Shown in pieces: positions 1 to 6,035 of a stretch of DNA of 13,399 bases. The notes below the pieces were generated by a model, which saw only the letters and a list, made by a program, of their open reading frames with translations, was not told where the DNA came from and searched no databases. This stretch comes from Oscillospiraceae bacterium (lineage in GTDB: Bacteria > Bacillota > Clostridia > Oscillospirales > Ruminococcaceae), in the NCBI GenBank assembly GCA_003453215.1, contig DMMB01000055.1:11478-24876 (forward strand), in the 5' to 3' direction. Position 1 is the first letter of the stretch, and every line of letters begins with the position of its first letter. Made by a program: the position numbers and the translations under genes.

Positions 1-1328
1 CCAGTATGCTGGCGCAGTTTGTCAGCGTGCTGTACAGCATTGTGGATCGTATCTACATCAGTAATATCCCAGAAATAGGCGATGTGGCGCTGGCCGGCGT
101 GGGCGTGTGCGGCCCGGTGGTTACGCTGCTGGGCGCATTTGCTTCCCTCATCGGGATTGGCGGCGCTCCGCTGATGAGCATCCGGATGGGAGAGGGCCGG
201 GAAAAAGAAGCCAGCCGGATTGTGGCCAACAGCTTTTTGATGCTGTGCATCTTTTCGGTGGTGCTTATGATAACGGCCTTTTCACTGCGGCGGGTGATGC
301 TGCCCATTTTTGGTGCCAGCGATGCGACCTACCCCTATGCCGAAGCCTACTTTACCGTTTACCTGTGGGGCACTGCATTTAATCTGCTTTCGCTGGGGAT
401 GAATCAGTTCATCATCTGCCAGGGCTATGCCAAAAAGGGTATGGTTTCGGTCGTGCTGGGCGCGGTGCTCAATATTATCCTCGATCCTATTTTTATCTTT
501 GCCCTGAATATGGGCGTATGGGGGGCGGCACTGGCAACTGTGCTTTCTCAGCTGGCCGGGTGTATCTATGTGCTTATCTTCCTGCTGGGGCCCAATGTAC
601 CTATTCCCATTCGTTTTGGCGGGTACAGTATCAAGCTGATGGGGCGGATTTTGCTGAATGGCATTACCCCGTTCCTTATCATCAGCATCGATAGTGTCAT
701 GATTATTGCTATGAATGCAGTGCTGCAGCAGTATGGCGGGGCGGAACTGGGCGACCGCCTGATCACCTGTGCCACCATTGCCCAGAGCTTTATGCTGGTA
801 GTGACCATGCCGCTGGGCGGTATTTCCGGCGGCACGCAGACCATTCTTGCCTATAACTTCGGCGCGCACAACCGGGAGCGGATTTTACAGGCCCAGAAGT
901 ACATCCTGCTGATGTGCATTGGCTACACCATTCTTTTGTTCCTGCTTTCGCGGTTGGCGGGGCCGCTGTTTGTCAGCCTGTTTACCCGCACGCCGGATCT
1001 GGCCGAGGAAGCCTTTTCCGCCATCAAGATCTACACGCTGGCCATTATTCCGCTGGGGGCGCAATATGAGCTGGTGGATGGCTTTACCGGCATGGGGCAG
1101 GTAAAGCTGGCATTGCCGCTTTCGGCCTTCCGCAAGATTGTTTACTTTGTGGCACTGTTCTGGCTGCCGAAGCACTTTGGCGCCTGGGCCACCTTCTATG
1201 CCGAGCCAATTTCCGATATTCTGGGGCCGATTGTCAGTGCCATTGTCTATGTGCTGGCCATCCGGAAGCTGCTGGATTTCCCGGCCCCCGCAGTAAAGCA
1301 GGAAACCCCTGCCGTAACAAAGCTTTGA
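1..1328 (+). CDS. MATE family multidrug/cation antiporter, 5' end outside the window
   Basis: Integral membrane exporter of the MATE family, which moves drugs or metabolites out of the cell in exchange for Na+ or H+. The reading frame is open at the left edge; the first visible residues (SMLAQFVSVLYSIVDRIYI) match the end of the first MATE helix, so roughly 25-35 N-terminal residues are probably missing. The ATG at position 6 is internal. About 440 residues are visible, with many hydrophobic segments in two similar halves and typical motifs such as GVGVCGPVV, GIGGAPL and GMGQ. The stop TGA is followed within 10 bases by a strong terminator, so the gene ends its transcript. The substrate cannot be told from sequence. 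Family call sure; true start unseen. Confidence 0.93.
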   Translation, partial: SMLAQFVSVLYSIVDRIYISNIPEIGDVALAGVGVCGPVVTLLGAFASLIGIGGAPLMSIRMGEGREKEASRIVANSFLMLCIFSVVLMITAFSLRRVMLPIFGASDATYPYAEAYFTVYLWGTAFNLLSLGMNQFIICQGYAKKGMVSVVLGAVLNIILDPIFIFALNMGVWGAALATVLSQLAGCIYVLIFLLGPNVPIPIRFGGYSIKLMGRILLNGITPFLIISIDSVMIIAMNAVLQQYGGAELGDRLITCATIAQSFMLVVTMPLGGISGGTQTILAYNFGAHNRERILQAQKYILLMCIGYTILLFLLSRLAGPLFVSLFTRTPDLAEEAFSAIKIYTLAIIPLGAQYELVDGFTGMGQVKLALPLSAFRKIVYFVALFWLPKHFGAWATFYAEPISDILGPIVSAIVYVLAIRKLLDFPAPAVKQETPAVTKL

Positions 1329-1334
1329 TCCGTA

Positions 1335-1361
1335 ATCCCCCGGTGCAGCCGGGGGATTTTT
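1335..1361 (+). terminator. Rho-independent terminator of the MATE gene
   Basis: A 9-bp perfect stem (ATCCCCCGG / CCGGGGGAT) with a 5-base loop is followed by a run of T. It starts 7 bases after the MATE stop codon. Confidence 0.9.
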
Positions 1362-1397
1362 GTCCTTGGCTGCGGGGAGAGGCAAACGAAAATTTTG

Positions 1398-1426
1398 TTG
1401 ACTAAGGTTTCAACCAAGCGTATAAT
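1398..1426 (+). promoter_or_regulatory. Sigma-A promoter of the DMT transporter gene, with a candidate operator in the spacer
   Basis: The -35 box TTGACT (1398-1403) and the perfect -10 box TATAAT (1421-1426) are separated by exactly 17 bases, with an A/T-rich tract just upstream. Transcription should start near 1433, giving a leader of about 45 bases. The spacer contains GGTT-TC-AACC (1406-1415), and GTTGA at 1397-1401 is mirrored by TCAAC at 1410-1414. A repressor, for instance of the MarR or TetR type, could sit there; this last part is inference. Confidence 0.85.
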
Positions 1427-1476
1427 AATCCGCATTAATCATTTTATCATTTCCCAGCAGAATGCGAGGCATCCCC

Positions 1477-2367
1477 ATGAAAAAAGCGATGAGTCCGCGT
1501 TTGATGATGATCCTTTCCATGGCCATTTTTGGCACACTGGGCCTTTTTGTGCGCAATATCCCGGTATCTTCCGGCGAATTGGCCCTGTACCGCGCCGTTC
1601 TGGCTGCGCTGCTGATCGCGGGGTATCTGCTGCTTACCGGGCAAAAAATCCCTCTGGCCAAAATTCGGCGGGAGGTTCCCTTTCTGCTGCTTTCCGGGGT
1701 GGCCATGGGCATCAACTGGATTTTGCTTTTTGAGGCTTACCGCTATACCACCGTTTCTTTGGCCACCCTCAGCTACTACTTTGCGCCGGTCATTGTTACA
1801 CTGGTCTGCCCGCTGCTGTTCCACGAAAAACTGACCGGCAAGCAGCTTTTGTGCTTTGCCATGTCCACTTTGGGCCTGGTGATGATTACCGGAACCGGCA
1901 GTCTGGGCGGCGGAACCGATCTCATCGGGATTCTGTTTGGCCTGGGGGCAGCGGTTTTTTATGCCACAGTAATTTTGCTCAATAAGTTCATTAAAAACGT
2001 AGAGGGCATTCCCCGCACCTTTTTACAGTTCCTTTCCGCCATTGTGGTATTGATCCCGTACGTGCTGCTGACCGGCGGCATTACGCTGGGCAGCCTGAGC
2101 CAAACCGGCTGGATCAACCTGCTCATTGTCGGCCTGCTCCATACGGGGATCACCTACTGTATGTATTTTTCTTCCCTCAAGGAACTGCCGGGGCAAAAGG
2201 CGGCCATTCTCAGCTATATTGATCCGCTGGTGGCCGTTATTATTTCCGTTACGGTGCTGGGGGAACCCATGACGCTGGGGCAGGTGGCCGGCGGCGCACT
2301 TATTTTGGGCTTTACCCTGTGGAATGAACTACCAGGGAAAGAAAAAATGGAAAAGACATCAGTATGA
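1477..2367 (+). CDS. DMT superfamily transporter, EamA type
   Basis: A 296-residue membrane protein of the drug/metabolite transporter superfamily, with ten predicted hydrophobic helices in two EamA repeats (about residues 6-140 and 150-285). Family members export amino acids, purines or other small metabolites; the substrate here is unknown. I chose the ATG at 1477 (MKKAMSPRLMM) because GAGG at 1466-1469 lies 7 bases before it and the lysines precede the first helix. The in-frame ATG at 1462 has no good ribosome binding site. The second half carries the usual LKELPGQKAAILSYIDPL-type segment seen in EamA exporters. It has its own promoter and a terminator directly after the stop, so it is transcribed alone. 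Confidence 0.93.
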   Translation: MKKAMSPRLMMILSMAIFGTLGLFVRNIPVSSGELALYRAVLAALLIAGYLLLTGQKIPLAKIRREVPFLLLSGVAMGINWILLFEAYRYTTVSLATLSYYFAPVIVTLVCPLLFHEKLTGKQLLCFAMSTLGLVMITGTGSLGGGTDLIGILFGLGAAVFYATVILLNKFIKNVEGIPRTFLQFLSAIVVLIPYVLLTGGITLGSLSQTGWINLLIVGLLHTGITYCMYFSSLKELPGQKAAILSYIDPLVAVIISVTVLGEPMTLGQVAGGALILGFTLWNELPGKEKMEKTSV

Positions 2368-2373
2368 CAAGGA

Positions 2374-2416
2374 AAAACCGCTGCGGCTTTGAGAGCAACA
2401 GCGGTTTTCTTTTTTT
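2374..2416. terminator. Bidirectional terminator between the DMT gene and the converging flavodoxin operon
   Basis: A 10-bp perfect stem AAAACCGCTG / CAGCGGTTTT (2374-2383 with 2399-2408) with a 15-base loop. It is followed by CTTTTTTT on the plus strand. On the minus strand the stem itself ends in a U-rich TTTTT run, so it can stop both converging transcripts. Confidence 0.87.
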
Positions 2417-3065
2417 ATTCTGTTTCGTGGGTCAGCTCCAGGCTGTTGGCCCAGTCGGTAACTTCCTGCTGCGTGGCGTTGCTGCCAAAGCGTTTTCCAT
2501 CCTGCCAGTCTCCGCTGCCGGCCATCTGGGCCAGCAGTTGGCCGCTTTCGCCCATCGGGGAGGAAGCAGAGGTGCAGAATGGAATTACCGTCTTGCCGCT
2601 AAAATCATTGCCCTGTACAAAGCCATTGACCGGCCAGGCGGCAATGCCCCATCAAATGGGGTAGCCAATCAGTACGGTATCGTAATCCGCCCAGTTTTCT
2701 ACGGTGGCGGCATTCAGTGGAACGCTGCGCAGGGTCTCATCGCTGTGTTCGCGGCTTACCCGGCTTTCGGCGTCGTTCCAGTTCAAATCAGCAGAAGTAT
2801 ACGGCTCCACAGGCTGGAGTTCCAGCTCATCGGCGCCCAGCACCTCCGCCAGAGAGTCCGCCACCGCCTTGGTGCTGCCGGTGGCCGAAAAATAAACCAC
2901 CAGAATTTTTCCGCCGGCGGTCGGATCCGGTTCGGGATCATCGGCAGGGGGATTGTTGATTGCGGGGGTGGGATCCGGCTGCGGATCGGGGGCTTTCTGT
3001 GCGCCGCAGGCTGCCATAGAAAGCATCATCATGGCAGCCAGCAGCAGGGCAAATGCTTTTTTCAT
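2415..3065 (-). pseudogene. Lipoprotein flavodoxin, interrupted by an in-frame TGA
   Basis: A flavodoxin-like FMN-binding electron carrier predicted to be exported and lipid-anchored. The start at 3065 has AAGGAGAG about 8 bases upstream. Residues 1-20 form a lipoprotein signal with lipobox MAAC (Cys20). A Pro/Asp-rich linker (about 21-48) follows, then the flavodoxin fold begins with KILVVYFSATGSTK, the FMN phosphate-binding loop. At 2652-2654 a TGA interrupts the motif normally read as GYPIWWG; after it the same frame continues WGIAAWPVNGF for 78 codons to TAA. Full length would be 216 residues. A single TGG to TGA change explains this. The truncated 137-residue product lacks part of the FMN site and should not fold. 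A sequencing error or readthrough is possible. Confidence 0.85.
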
Positions 3066-3070
3066 GGGGG

Positions 3071-3406
3071 TCACTCTCCTTTTTCTTCGTTCCAAATTTC
3101 TTTGGCCATGCGGAATACGGCCCAGGCTTTGGGCCAGCCGCAATAAAAGGCCGCGTGGGTTACAATTTCTGCAATTTCTTCCCGGGTGATGCCGTTCTTC
3201 TTGGCTGTCATCAGGTGGTAGCGGAAAGACTCATTGGTAAGCCCCTGAGCCATCAGGGCCACCACCGTCACCAGGGAGCGGTCGCGCAGGCTCAGCTGCT
3301 CCTCTCGGCTCCATACTTCGCCAAACAGCACATCGTCATTCAGCTCTGCAAATTTCGGGGCAAATTCCCCCAGCTGGTCCCGCCCAGCGGTTTGTTTTAC
3401 TGCCAT
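3071..3406 (-). CDS. Carboxymuconolactone decarboxylase (CMD/AhpD-like) family protein
   Basis: A 111-residue all-helical CMD-family protein. Members act as decarboxylases or as AhpD-like thiol peroxidase/reductase partners. The core LRDRSLVTVVALMAQG, then YHLMTAKKNGITREEIAE and THAAFYCGWPKAW, is typical. Only one cysteine (Cys89) lies in the motif, so it lacks the CxxC pair of true AhpD and its reaction is unclear. The ATG at 3406 follows AAGGAGG at a slightly long 11 bases. The gene sits between the cupin (16-base gap) and the flavodoxin (5-base gap, with the flavodoxin ribosome binding site at its end), so the three form one operon. Cupin, CMD and flavodoxin clusters are common in Clostridia and are thought to serve redox or quinone/aldehyde stress; that role is inference. 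Confidence 0.88.
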   Translation of the reverse strand: MAVKQTAGRDQLGEFAPKFAELNDDVLFGEVWSREEQLSLRDRSLVTVVALMAQGLTNESFRYHLMTAKKNGITREEIAEIVTHAAFYCGWPKAWAVFRMAKEIWNEEKGE

Positions 3407-3422
3407 AGTGTATCCATCCTCC

Positions 3423-3854
3423 TTACAGTTTACGGTAGTCTTCGTCCGGCACCGGCTCGCACCATTCATTCCGGCAGCCCTCGCCGGGGACTTCTATCGC
3501 AATGTGGCTGAACCAGCTATCGGCCTTGGCGCCATGCCAGTGCTTCACATTGGCGGGGATCATAATAACGCTGCCCGCCTGCAGAGAAACGGCCGACTGG
3601 CCCCATTCCTGATACCAGCCCTCGCCGGCGGTGCACAGCAGCAGTTGGCCGCCGCCCTGCAGGGCATGGTGAATATGCCAATGGTTGCGGCAGCCCGGTT
3701 CAAAGGTAACATTGGCGGCAAAAAGGCCGCTTTTGGGATCGGTAAGAGGGTTCAAAAAAGAATTCCCAATAAAGTACTGGGCGTAAGCGGTATTGGCCGC
3801 TCCGGTGCCAAACATATTCTGTTCTTCAAAGGCTTGCTTGTTTTCACATTTCAT
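3423..3854 (-). CDS. Cupin domain protein
   Basis: A 143-residue single-domain cupin, presumably cytoplasmic and metal binding. Motif 1 is present as CRNHWHIHHALQGGGQ (His58, His60, His62/63), and motif 2 as IPANVKHWHGA (His105, His107). These histidines would hold the metal. The segment TAGEGWYQEWGQ between them and WFSHIAIEVPGEG afterwards match the small cupins found next to CMD proteins and flavodoxins. The ATG at 3854 has AGGAGG 10 bases upstream; an upstream in-frame ATG at 3911 has no ribosome binding site and lies in the leader hairpin. It is the first gene of the operon driven by the MerR-type promoter. The substrate is unknown. Confidence 0.88.
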   Translation of the reverse strand: MKCENKQAFEEQNMFGTGAANTAYAQYFIGNSFLNPLTDPKSGLFAANVTFEPGCRNHWHIHHALQGGGQLLLCTAGEGWYQEWGQSAVSLQAGSVIMIPANVKHWHGAKADSWFSHIAIEVPGEGCRNEWCEPVPDEDYRKL

Positions 3855-3888
3855 CGGTATCCGACCTCCTGTAGATGAATGAAAGGCG

Positions 3889-3907
3889 CCGGCATGAAGG
3901 ATGCCGG
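3889..3907 (-). other. Hairpin in the leader of the cupin operon
   Basis: A 7-bp perfect stem CCGGCAT / ATGCCGG with a 5-base loop lies about 20 bases into the predicted mRNA and 35 bases before the cupin start. No U-tract follows, so it is not a terminator. It may stabilise the 5' end. Confidence 0.5.
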
Positions 3908-3931
3908 GCATTCTTTGGTGGGAACAGCTTT

Positions 3932-3962
3932 ACCTTACTCCTTAAAGTTAACTTTAGGTCAA
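3932..3962 (-). promoter_or_regulatory. MerR-type promoter/operator of the cupin-CMD-flavodoxin operon
   Basis: On the minus strand TTGACC (-35, 3957-3962) and TAAGGT (-10, 3932-3937) are 19 bases apart, too far for normal sigma-A use. The spacer holds the perfect 14-bp palindrome TAAAGTTAACTTTA (3943-3956). An overlong 19-20 bp spacer filled by a dyad is the hallmark of MerR-family activators, which twist the DNA to realign the boxes; AdhR/NmlR-like MerR sites look much like this. No merR gene lies in the window, so the regulator is encoded elsewhere. Confidence 0.82.
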
Positions 3963-4027
3963 GAGGCTTTTGTAACAATTATGTGAATTTTTTGGAAAAG
4001 CAGGGAGACAGTATCGGCCAAGGAAAG

Positions 4028-4062
4028 AAAAAACTCTCCCCGCTTTACCCGGCAGGGAGAGT
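4028..4062 (-). terminator. Terminator of the GH13 gene
   Basis: An 8-bp perfect stem ACTCTCCC / GGGAGAGT with a 14-base loop, followed on the minus strand by six T. It begins 9 bases after the stop codon of the amylase-like gene and separates it from the cupin operon promoter. Confidence 0.88.
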
Positions 4063-4070
4063 CGATAAAA

Positions 4071-5351
4071 TTATGCCAGCAGAACAACGGCCTCTTCGCC
4101 GAGGGTTAGTTTGCCGCCGGCCACCGTTACTTCCCGGCCGGTTATGGCATCGGGATAGGTTCCATCCGGAAGCGGAACTTCTGCAGTACCGCCTTTGCCC
4201 TCCAGCGGGAAAAGGCCAACGGCGTGCCCGGTGGGGCCGGTATAGCTTGCGGTGACGATGCCCTGTGTATCATCGGCTTTGATGCGGAACAATTCATCGG
4301 TGGGCAGTTTCTTTTTCATGGCAGCCAGCTGGGCCAGGTAGCCGCTCATATTTTGCCCGCCGTTCCAATCAATCGGCTCTTTTTCAAAAAGCGAGGGAGT
4401 GTGGGCATCGCAGATTTCTTCGCCGGCATACAGCAGGGTGGTGCCTTTCATAAAGTAGGTAAGCGCGGTCCAGGCCAGAAGCCTTTTCTTCTCCGGGAAG
4501 CGATGGGCGGCGCGGCTGGTATCGTGATTTTCCAGACAGCGCAGCTTGTTGTAGTGATGATCAAAGCTGACTTCCTGGTAGTCCACGGCCTGGAACCACT
4601 GAGAAAGCGGTAGCCGGTCTTCGGTTACGGCTTCATACAGCGGCCACAGGTCGTAGGGGTACAGAATATCAAAAGCAGTGAACAATTCGGTATCGGTTGC
4701 GGCATAGAAGCCGTTTTCCCAGAACGCCCGGATGTGGGCCAGGTGGACGCTTTCGCCCAGCCAGATGGCACCGGGGCGAACCTGCTCCACCGCCTGGCGG
4801 GCCGCCTGCCAAAAGGCCACCGGGACGGTGCTGGCCACATCGCAGCGGAAGCCATCAACATACTGTGCCCAGTAGCACAGGGAATCGATCTGATACTGCC
4901 ACAGTGCGCGGTTTTCATAGTCCAGATCCACCACATCGGTCCAGTCGCCTACCTTATTGCCGCGGGTGCCATCCGGCTTGCGGTAGAAGTATTCCGGGTG
5001 CTCCGTGACCAGGGTGGAATCGGGTGAGGTGTGGTTGTACACCACATCAATAATGCACTTCATGCCCCGCTTATGGATTTCCTCCACCAGGTGCAAAAAA
5101 TCTTCCAGCGTACCGTATTCGGGGTTGACGGTGCGGTAGTCCCGGTTGGCATAGGGGCAGCCCAGGCTGCCTTTTTTGTTTTGTTCGCCGATGGGGTGAA
5201 TGGGCATAAACCATACAATATCCACCCCCAGCGCAGCGATGCGGTCCAGGTCGGGCTCTATAGCCCGAAAAGTTCCTTCCGGGGTGTGGCTGCGCACATA
5301 CACTTCATAAATTACACTGCGCCGCAGGGCGGCATCGGTCTGCATGGCCAT
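4071..5351 (-). CDS. GH13 family alpha-amylase-like glycoside hydrolase, cytoplasmic
   Basis: A 426-residue (beta/alpha)8 enzyme of the alpha-amylase clan that hydrolyses or rearranges alpha-glucosidic bonds. All four GH13 regions are visible: DVVYNH (102-107), GFRCDVAS with nucleophile Asp171, WLGES with acid/base Glu200, and LENHD with Asp277. The barrel starts at VIYEVYVRSHTPEGTF, and a short beta-sandwich C domain covers about 365-426. There is no signal peptide or binding module, so it should act inside the cell on imported malto-oligosaccharides or glycogen-derived glucans. The ATG at 5351 is 8 bases after AGGAGG; the upstream ATG at 5396 lacks one and lies close to the predicted transcription start. 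It is transcribed alone, with its own promoter and terminator and no sugar transporter beside it. The exact subfamily and substrate are not clear. Confidence 0.93.
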   Translation of the reverse strand: MAMQTDAALRRSVIYEVYVRSHTPEGTFRAIEPDLDRIAALGVDIVWFMPIHPIGEQNKKGSLGCPYANRDYRTVNPEYGTLEDFLHLVEEIHKRGMKCIIDVVYNHTSPDSTLVTEHPEYFYRKPDGTRGNKVGDWTDVVDLDYENRALWQYQIDSLCYWAQYVDGFRCDVASTVPVAFWQAARQAVEQVRPGAIWLGESVHLAHIRAFWENGFYAATDTELFTAFDILYPYDLWPLYEAVTEDRLPLSQWFQAVDYQEVSFDHHYNKLRCLENHDTSRAAHRFPEKKRLLAWTALTYFMKGTTLLYAGEEICDAHTPSLFEKEPIDWNGGQNMSGYLAQLAAMKKKLPTDELFRIKADDTQGIVTASYTGPTGHAVGLFPLEGKGGTAEVPLPDGTYPDAITGREVTVAGGKLTLGEEAVVLLA

Positions 5352-5407
5352 GGTGTTTTCCTCCTTTTGTTTGTAGCGCCCAGCAGAAAGGGGCATTTTT
5401 CGCGTAG

Positions 5408-5436
5408 ATTATAACCGATTTATGGTCGCCTTTCAA
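5408..5436 (-). promoter_or_regulatory. Sigma-A promoter of the GH13 gene
   Basis: On the minus strand TTGAAA (5431-5436), a 17-base spacer and a perfect TATAAT (5408-5413). Transcription should start near 5401, leaving a leader of about 50 bases. Confidence 0.87.
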
Positions 5437-5486
5437 GAGCCATTTGCAGGAAAAATTGCAGAAAGTTTTATGAACGGGGCAATTAA

Positions 5487-5522
5487 TTTGCATTAACAAA
5501 AATGGAAAGATGTTAATGCAAA
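5487..5522. repeat. Perfect 12-bp inverted repeat with 12-base spacer in the divergent intergenic region
   Basis: The arms TTTGCATTAACA (5487-5498) and TGTTAATGCAAA (5511-5522) are exact inverse copies. Their centres are 24 bases apart, about two helical turns. It lies upstream of the GH13 promoter on one side and of the microprotein promoter on the other. A two-site operator for a dimeric regulator is the simplest reading. The whole stretch 5352-5707 has no gene; it holds this repeat, the two promoters and other AT-rich repeats. Confidence 0.75.
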
Positions 5523-5620
5523 ATTTATCTTAGAACATATAATTTGCAGGATTTTTACGCATTTTGTCATATGTGTCAAATAAAACCGCAGTATTTCGGC
5601 ATATTTTTGGGGGAAATCGG

Positions 5621-5652
5621 GTGACAATACGTTAATATTATGTTAATATAAA
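5621..5652 (+). promoter_or_regulatory. Probable promoter of the first 28-residue membrane protein gene
   Basis: GTGACA (5621-5626, five of six -35 matches), a 17-base spacer and TAATAT (5644-5649); an alternative -10 is TATAAA at 5647-5652. The spacer and -10 contain the direct repeat GTTAATAT (5631-5638 and 5642-5649), 11 bases apart, which may also bind a regulator. Transcription should start near 5656. Confidence 0.6.
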
Positions 5653-5658
5653 TTCACA

Positions 5659-5671
5659 GGGCAATTAGCCC
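5659..5671 (+). other. Short hairpin at the predicted 5' end of the first microprotein mRNA
   Basis: GGGC-AATTA-GCCC lies within a few bases of the predicted transcription start. Hairpins at the extreme 5' end often protect an mRNA from decay. It is short (4 bp), so it could be chance. Confidence 0.4.
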
Positions 5672-5707
5672 AATCAAAGCATAGAGAAATTGAGGAGGAA
5701 ATTCGCC

Positions 5708-5794
5708 ATGCCCGTTACCTACATCATCGCTATCGTTTCTGCTGTCGTTCTGCTGGCTCTTAACCTGATCCGCGATTACGGCAAAAAGGGCTGA
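5708..5794 (+). CDS. 28-residue single-pass membrane microprotein, copy A
   Basis: Not a protein I recognise. The frame runs ATG to TGA over 28 codons, with GAGGAGG at 5692-5698 and a 9-base gap, one of the best ribosome binding sites in the window. The product starts MPVTYIIAIV, has about 17 hydrophobic residues in one helix (about residues 5-21) and ends in the charged tail RDYGKKG, so the C-terminus should face the cytoplasm. Copy B, 241 bases downstream, shares 16 of 28 residues (YIIAIV, LLA, N, IR, YG), and 10 of those 16 codons differ synonymously, which argues strongly for selection on the protein. Codons are uniformly of the kind favoured in highly expressed genes (GTT, GCT, ATC, CTG, CGC). 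It has its own promoter and terminator. A type I toxin or a small membrane-complex subunit are the main options. Confidence 0.82.
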   Translation: MPVTYIIAIVSAVVLLALNLIRDYGKKG

Positions 5795-5825
5795 TTTTTA
5801 GCAGCCATTCTCTTTATCACACAAG

Positions 5826-5859
5826 AAGAAAGGGCAGGGGAGATTCCCTGCCCTTTCTT
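5826..5859. terminator. Strong hairpin terminator after microprotein A, possibly bidirectional
   Basis: A 14-bp perfect stem AAGAAAGGGCAGGG / CCCTGCCCTTTCTT with a 6-base loop. The U-rich part lies in the descending arm (CCCTTTCTT) rather than in a separate tail, and because the arm is mirror-symmetric the minus-strand reading also ends in CCCTTTCTTCTTGTGT. It could therefore stop both the microprotein A mRNA and a leftward RNA from the promoter at 5924-5932. Confidence 0.75.
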
Positions 5860-5898
5860 GCTGCCTTGGGCAATTTTCCGGCCATATTTCACAGTTAT

Positions 5899-5928
5899 TT
5901 TACAAAAAATTTTCTCATCCGTCATTAT
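5899..5928 (+). promoter_or_regulatory. Weak candidate promoter of microprotein B
   Basis: TTTACA (5899-5904, five of six), an 18-base spacer and CATTAT (5923-5928, four of six). It is the best plus-strand candidate between the preceding terminator and the gene, but is not convincing. It would place a start near 5935, at the beginning of the hairpin 5934-5947. Confidence 0.35.
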
Positions 5929-5932
5929 ATCA
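5924..5932 (-). promoter_or_regulatory. Minus-strand extended -10 promoter, candidate antisense RNA start
   Basis: On the minus strand the bases read TGATATAAT: a perfect TATAAT preceded by the TGN extended -10 element. No good -35 lies at 17 bases (TGATAG), and the TTGACG further up is 26 bases away, but extended -10 promoters do not need one. Transcription would start near 5917 and run left into the 5826-5859 hairpin, giving an RNA of about 90 bases, or into antisense of microprotein A if it reads through. Confidence 0.4.
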
Positions 5933-5933
5933 G

Positions 5934-5947
5934 GCACTCTGCAGTGC
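5934..5947. other. Short inverted repeat GCACT-CTGC-AGTGC
   Basis: A 5-bp perfect inverted repeat with a 4-base loop. On the plus strand it sits at the predicted 5' end of the microprotein B mRNA, like the hairpin at 5659-5671 for copy A. On the minus strand it sits just upstream of the extended -10 element and could be an operator. Confidence 0.4.
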
Positions 5948-6035
5948 TATCATACCGTCAAATTGCTGAATAGGACGGAAGCTCTCGGAAAAAACAATCC
6001 ATACCCGAGAAAAGCGGATAAAGGAGGTTCTTTCT

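Noticed and set aside
2652..2654. TGA read as tryptophan or selenocysteine in the flavodoxin
   Set aside because: TGA ends the MATE, DMT, CMD, holA and both microprotein genes, so the code is standard. Selenocysteine at a Trp site would be unprecedented in this family, and no SECIS-like element was evident.
2364..3146. 260-codon plus-strand frame starting inside the DMT stop codon
   Set aside because: It runs antisense across the flavodoxin and the DMT terminator. The minus-strand product has a clear lipoprotein signal and flavodoxin motif, and the plus-strand product resembles nothing.
5487..5522. The inverted repeat as a transposon end, attachment site or terminator
   Set aside because: There is no transposase or integrase nearby, no target duplication was seen, and no U-tract or upstream gene points into it. 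An operator is simpler.
5352..5707. Riboswitch in the long gene-free leader region
   Set aside because: The predicted transcription starts leave leaders of only about 50 bases on both sides, and no conserved riboswitch core was recognised.
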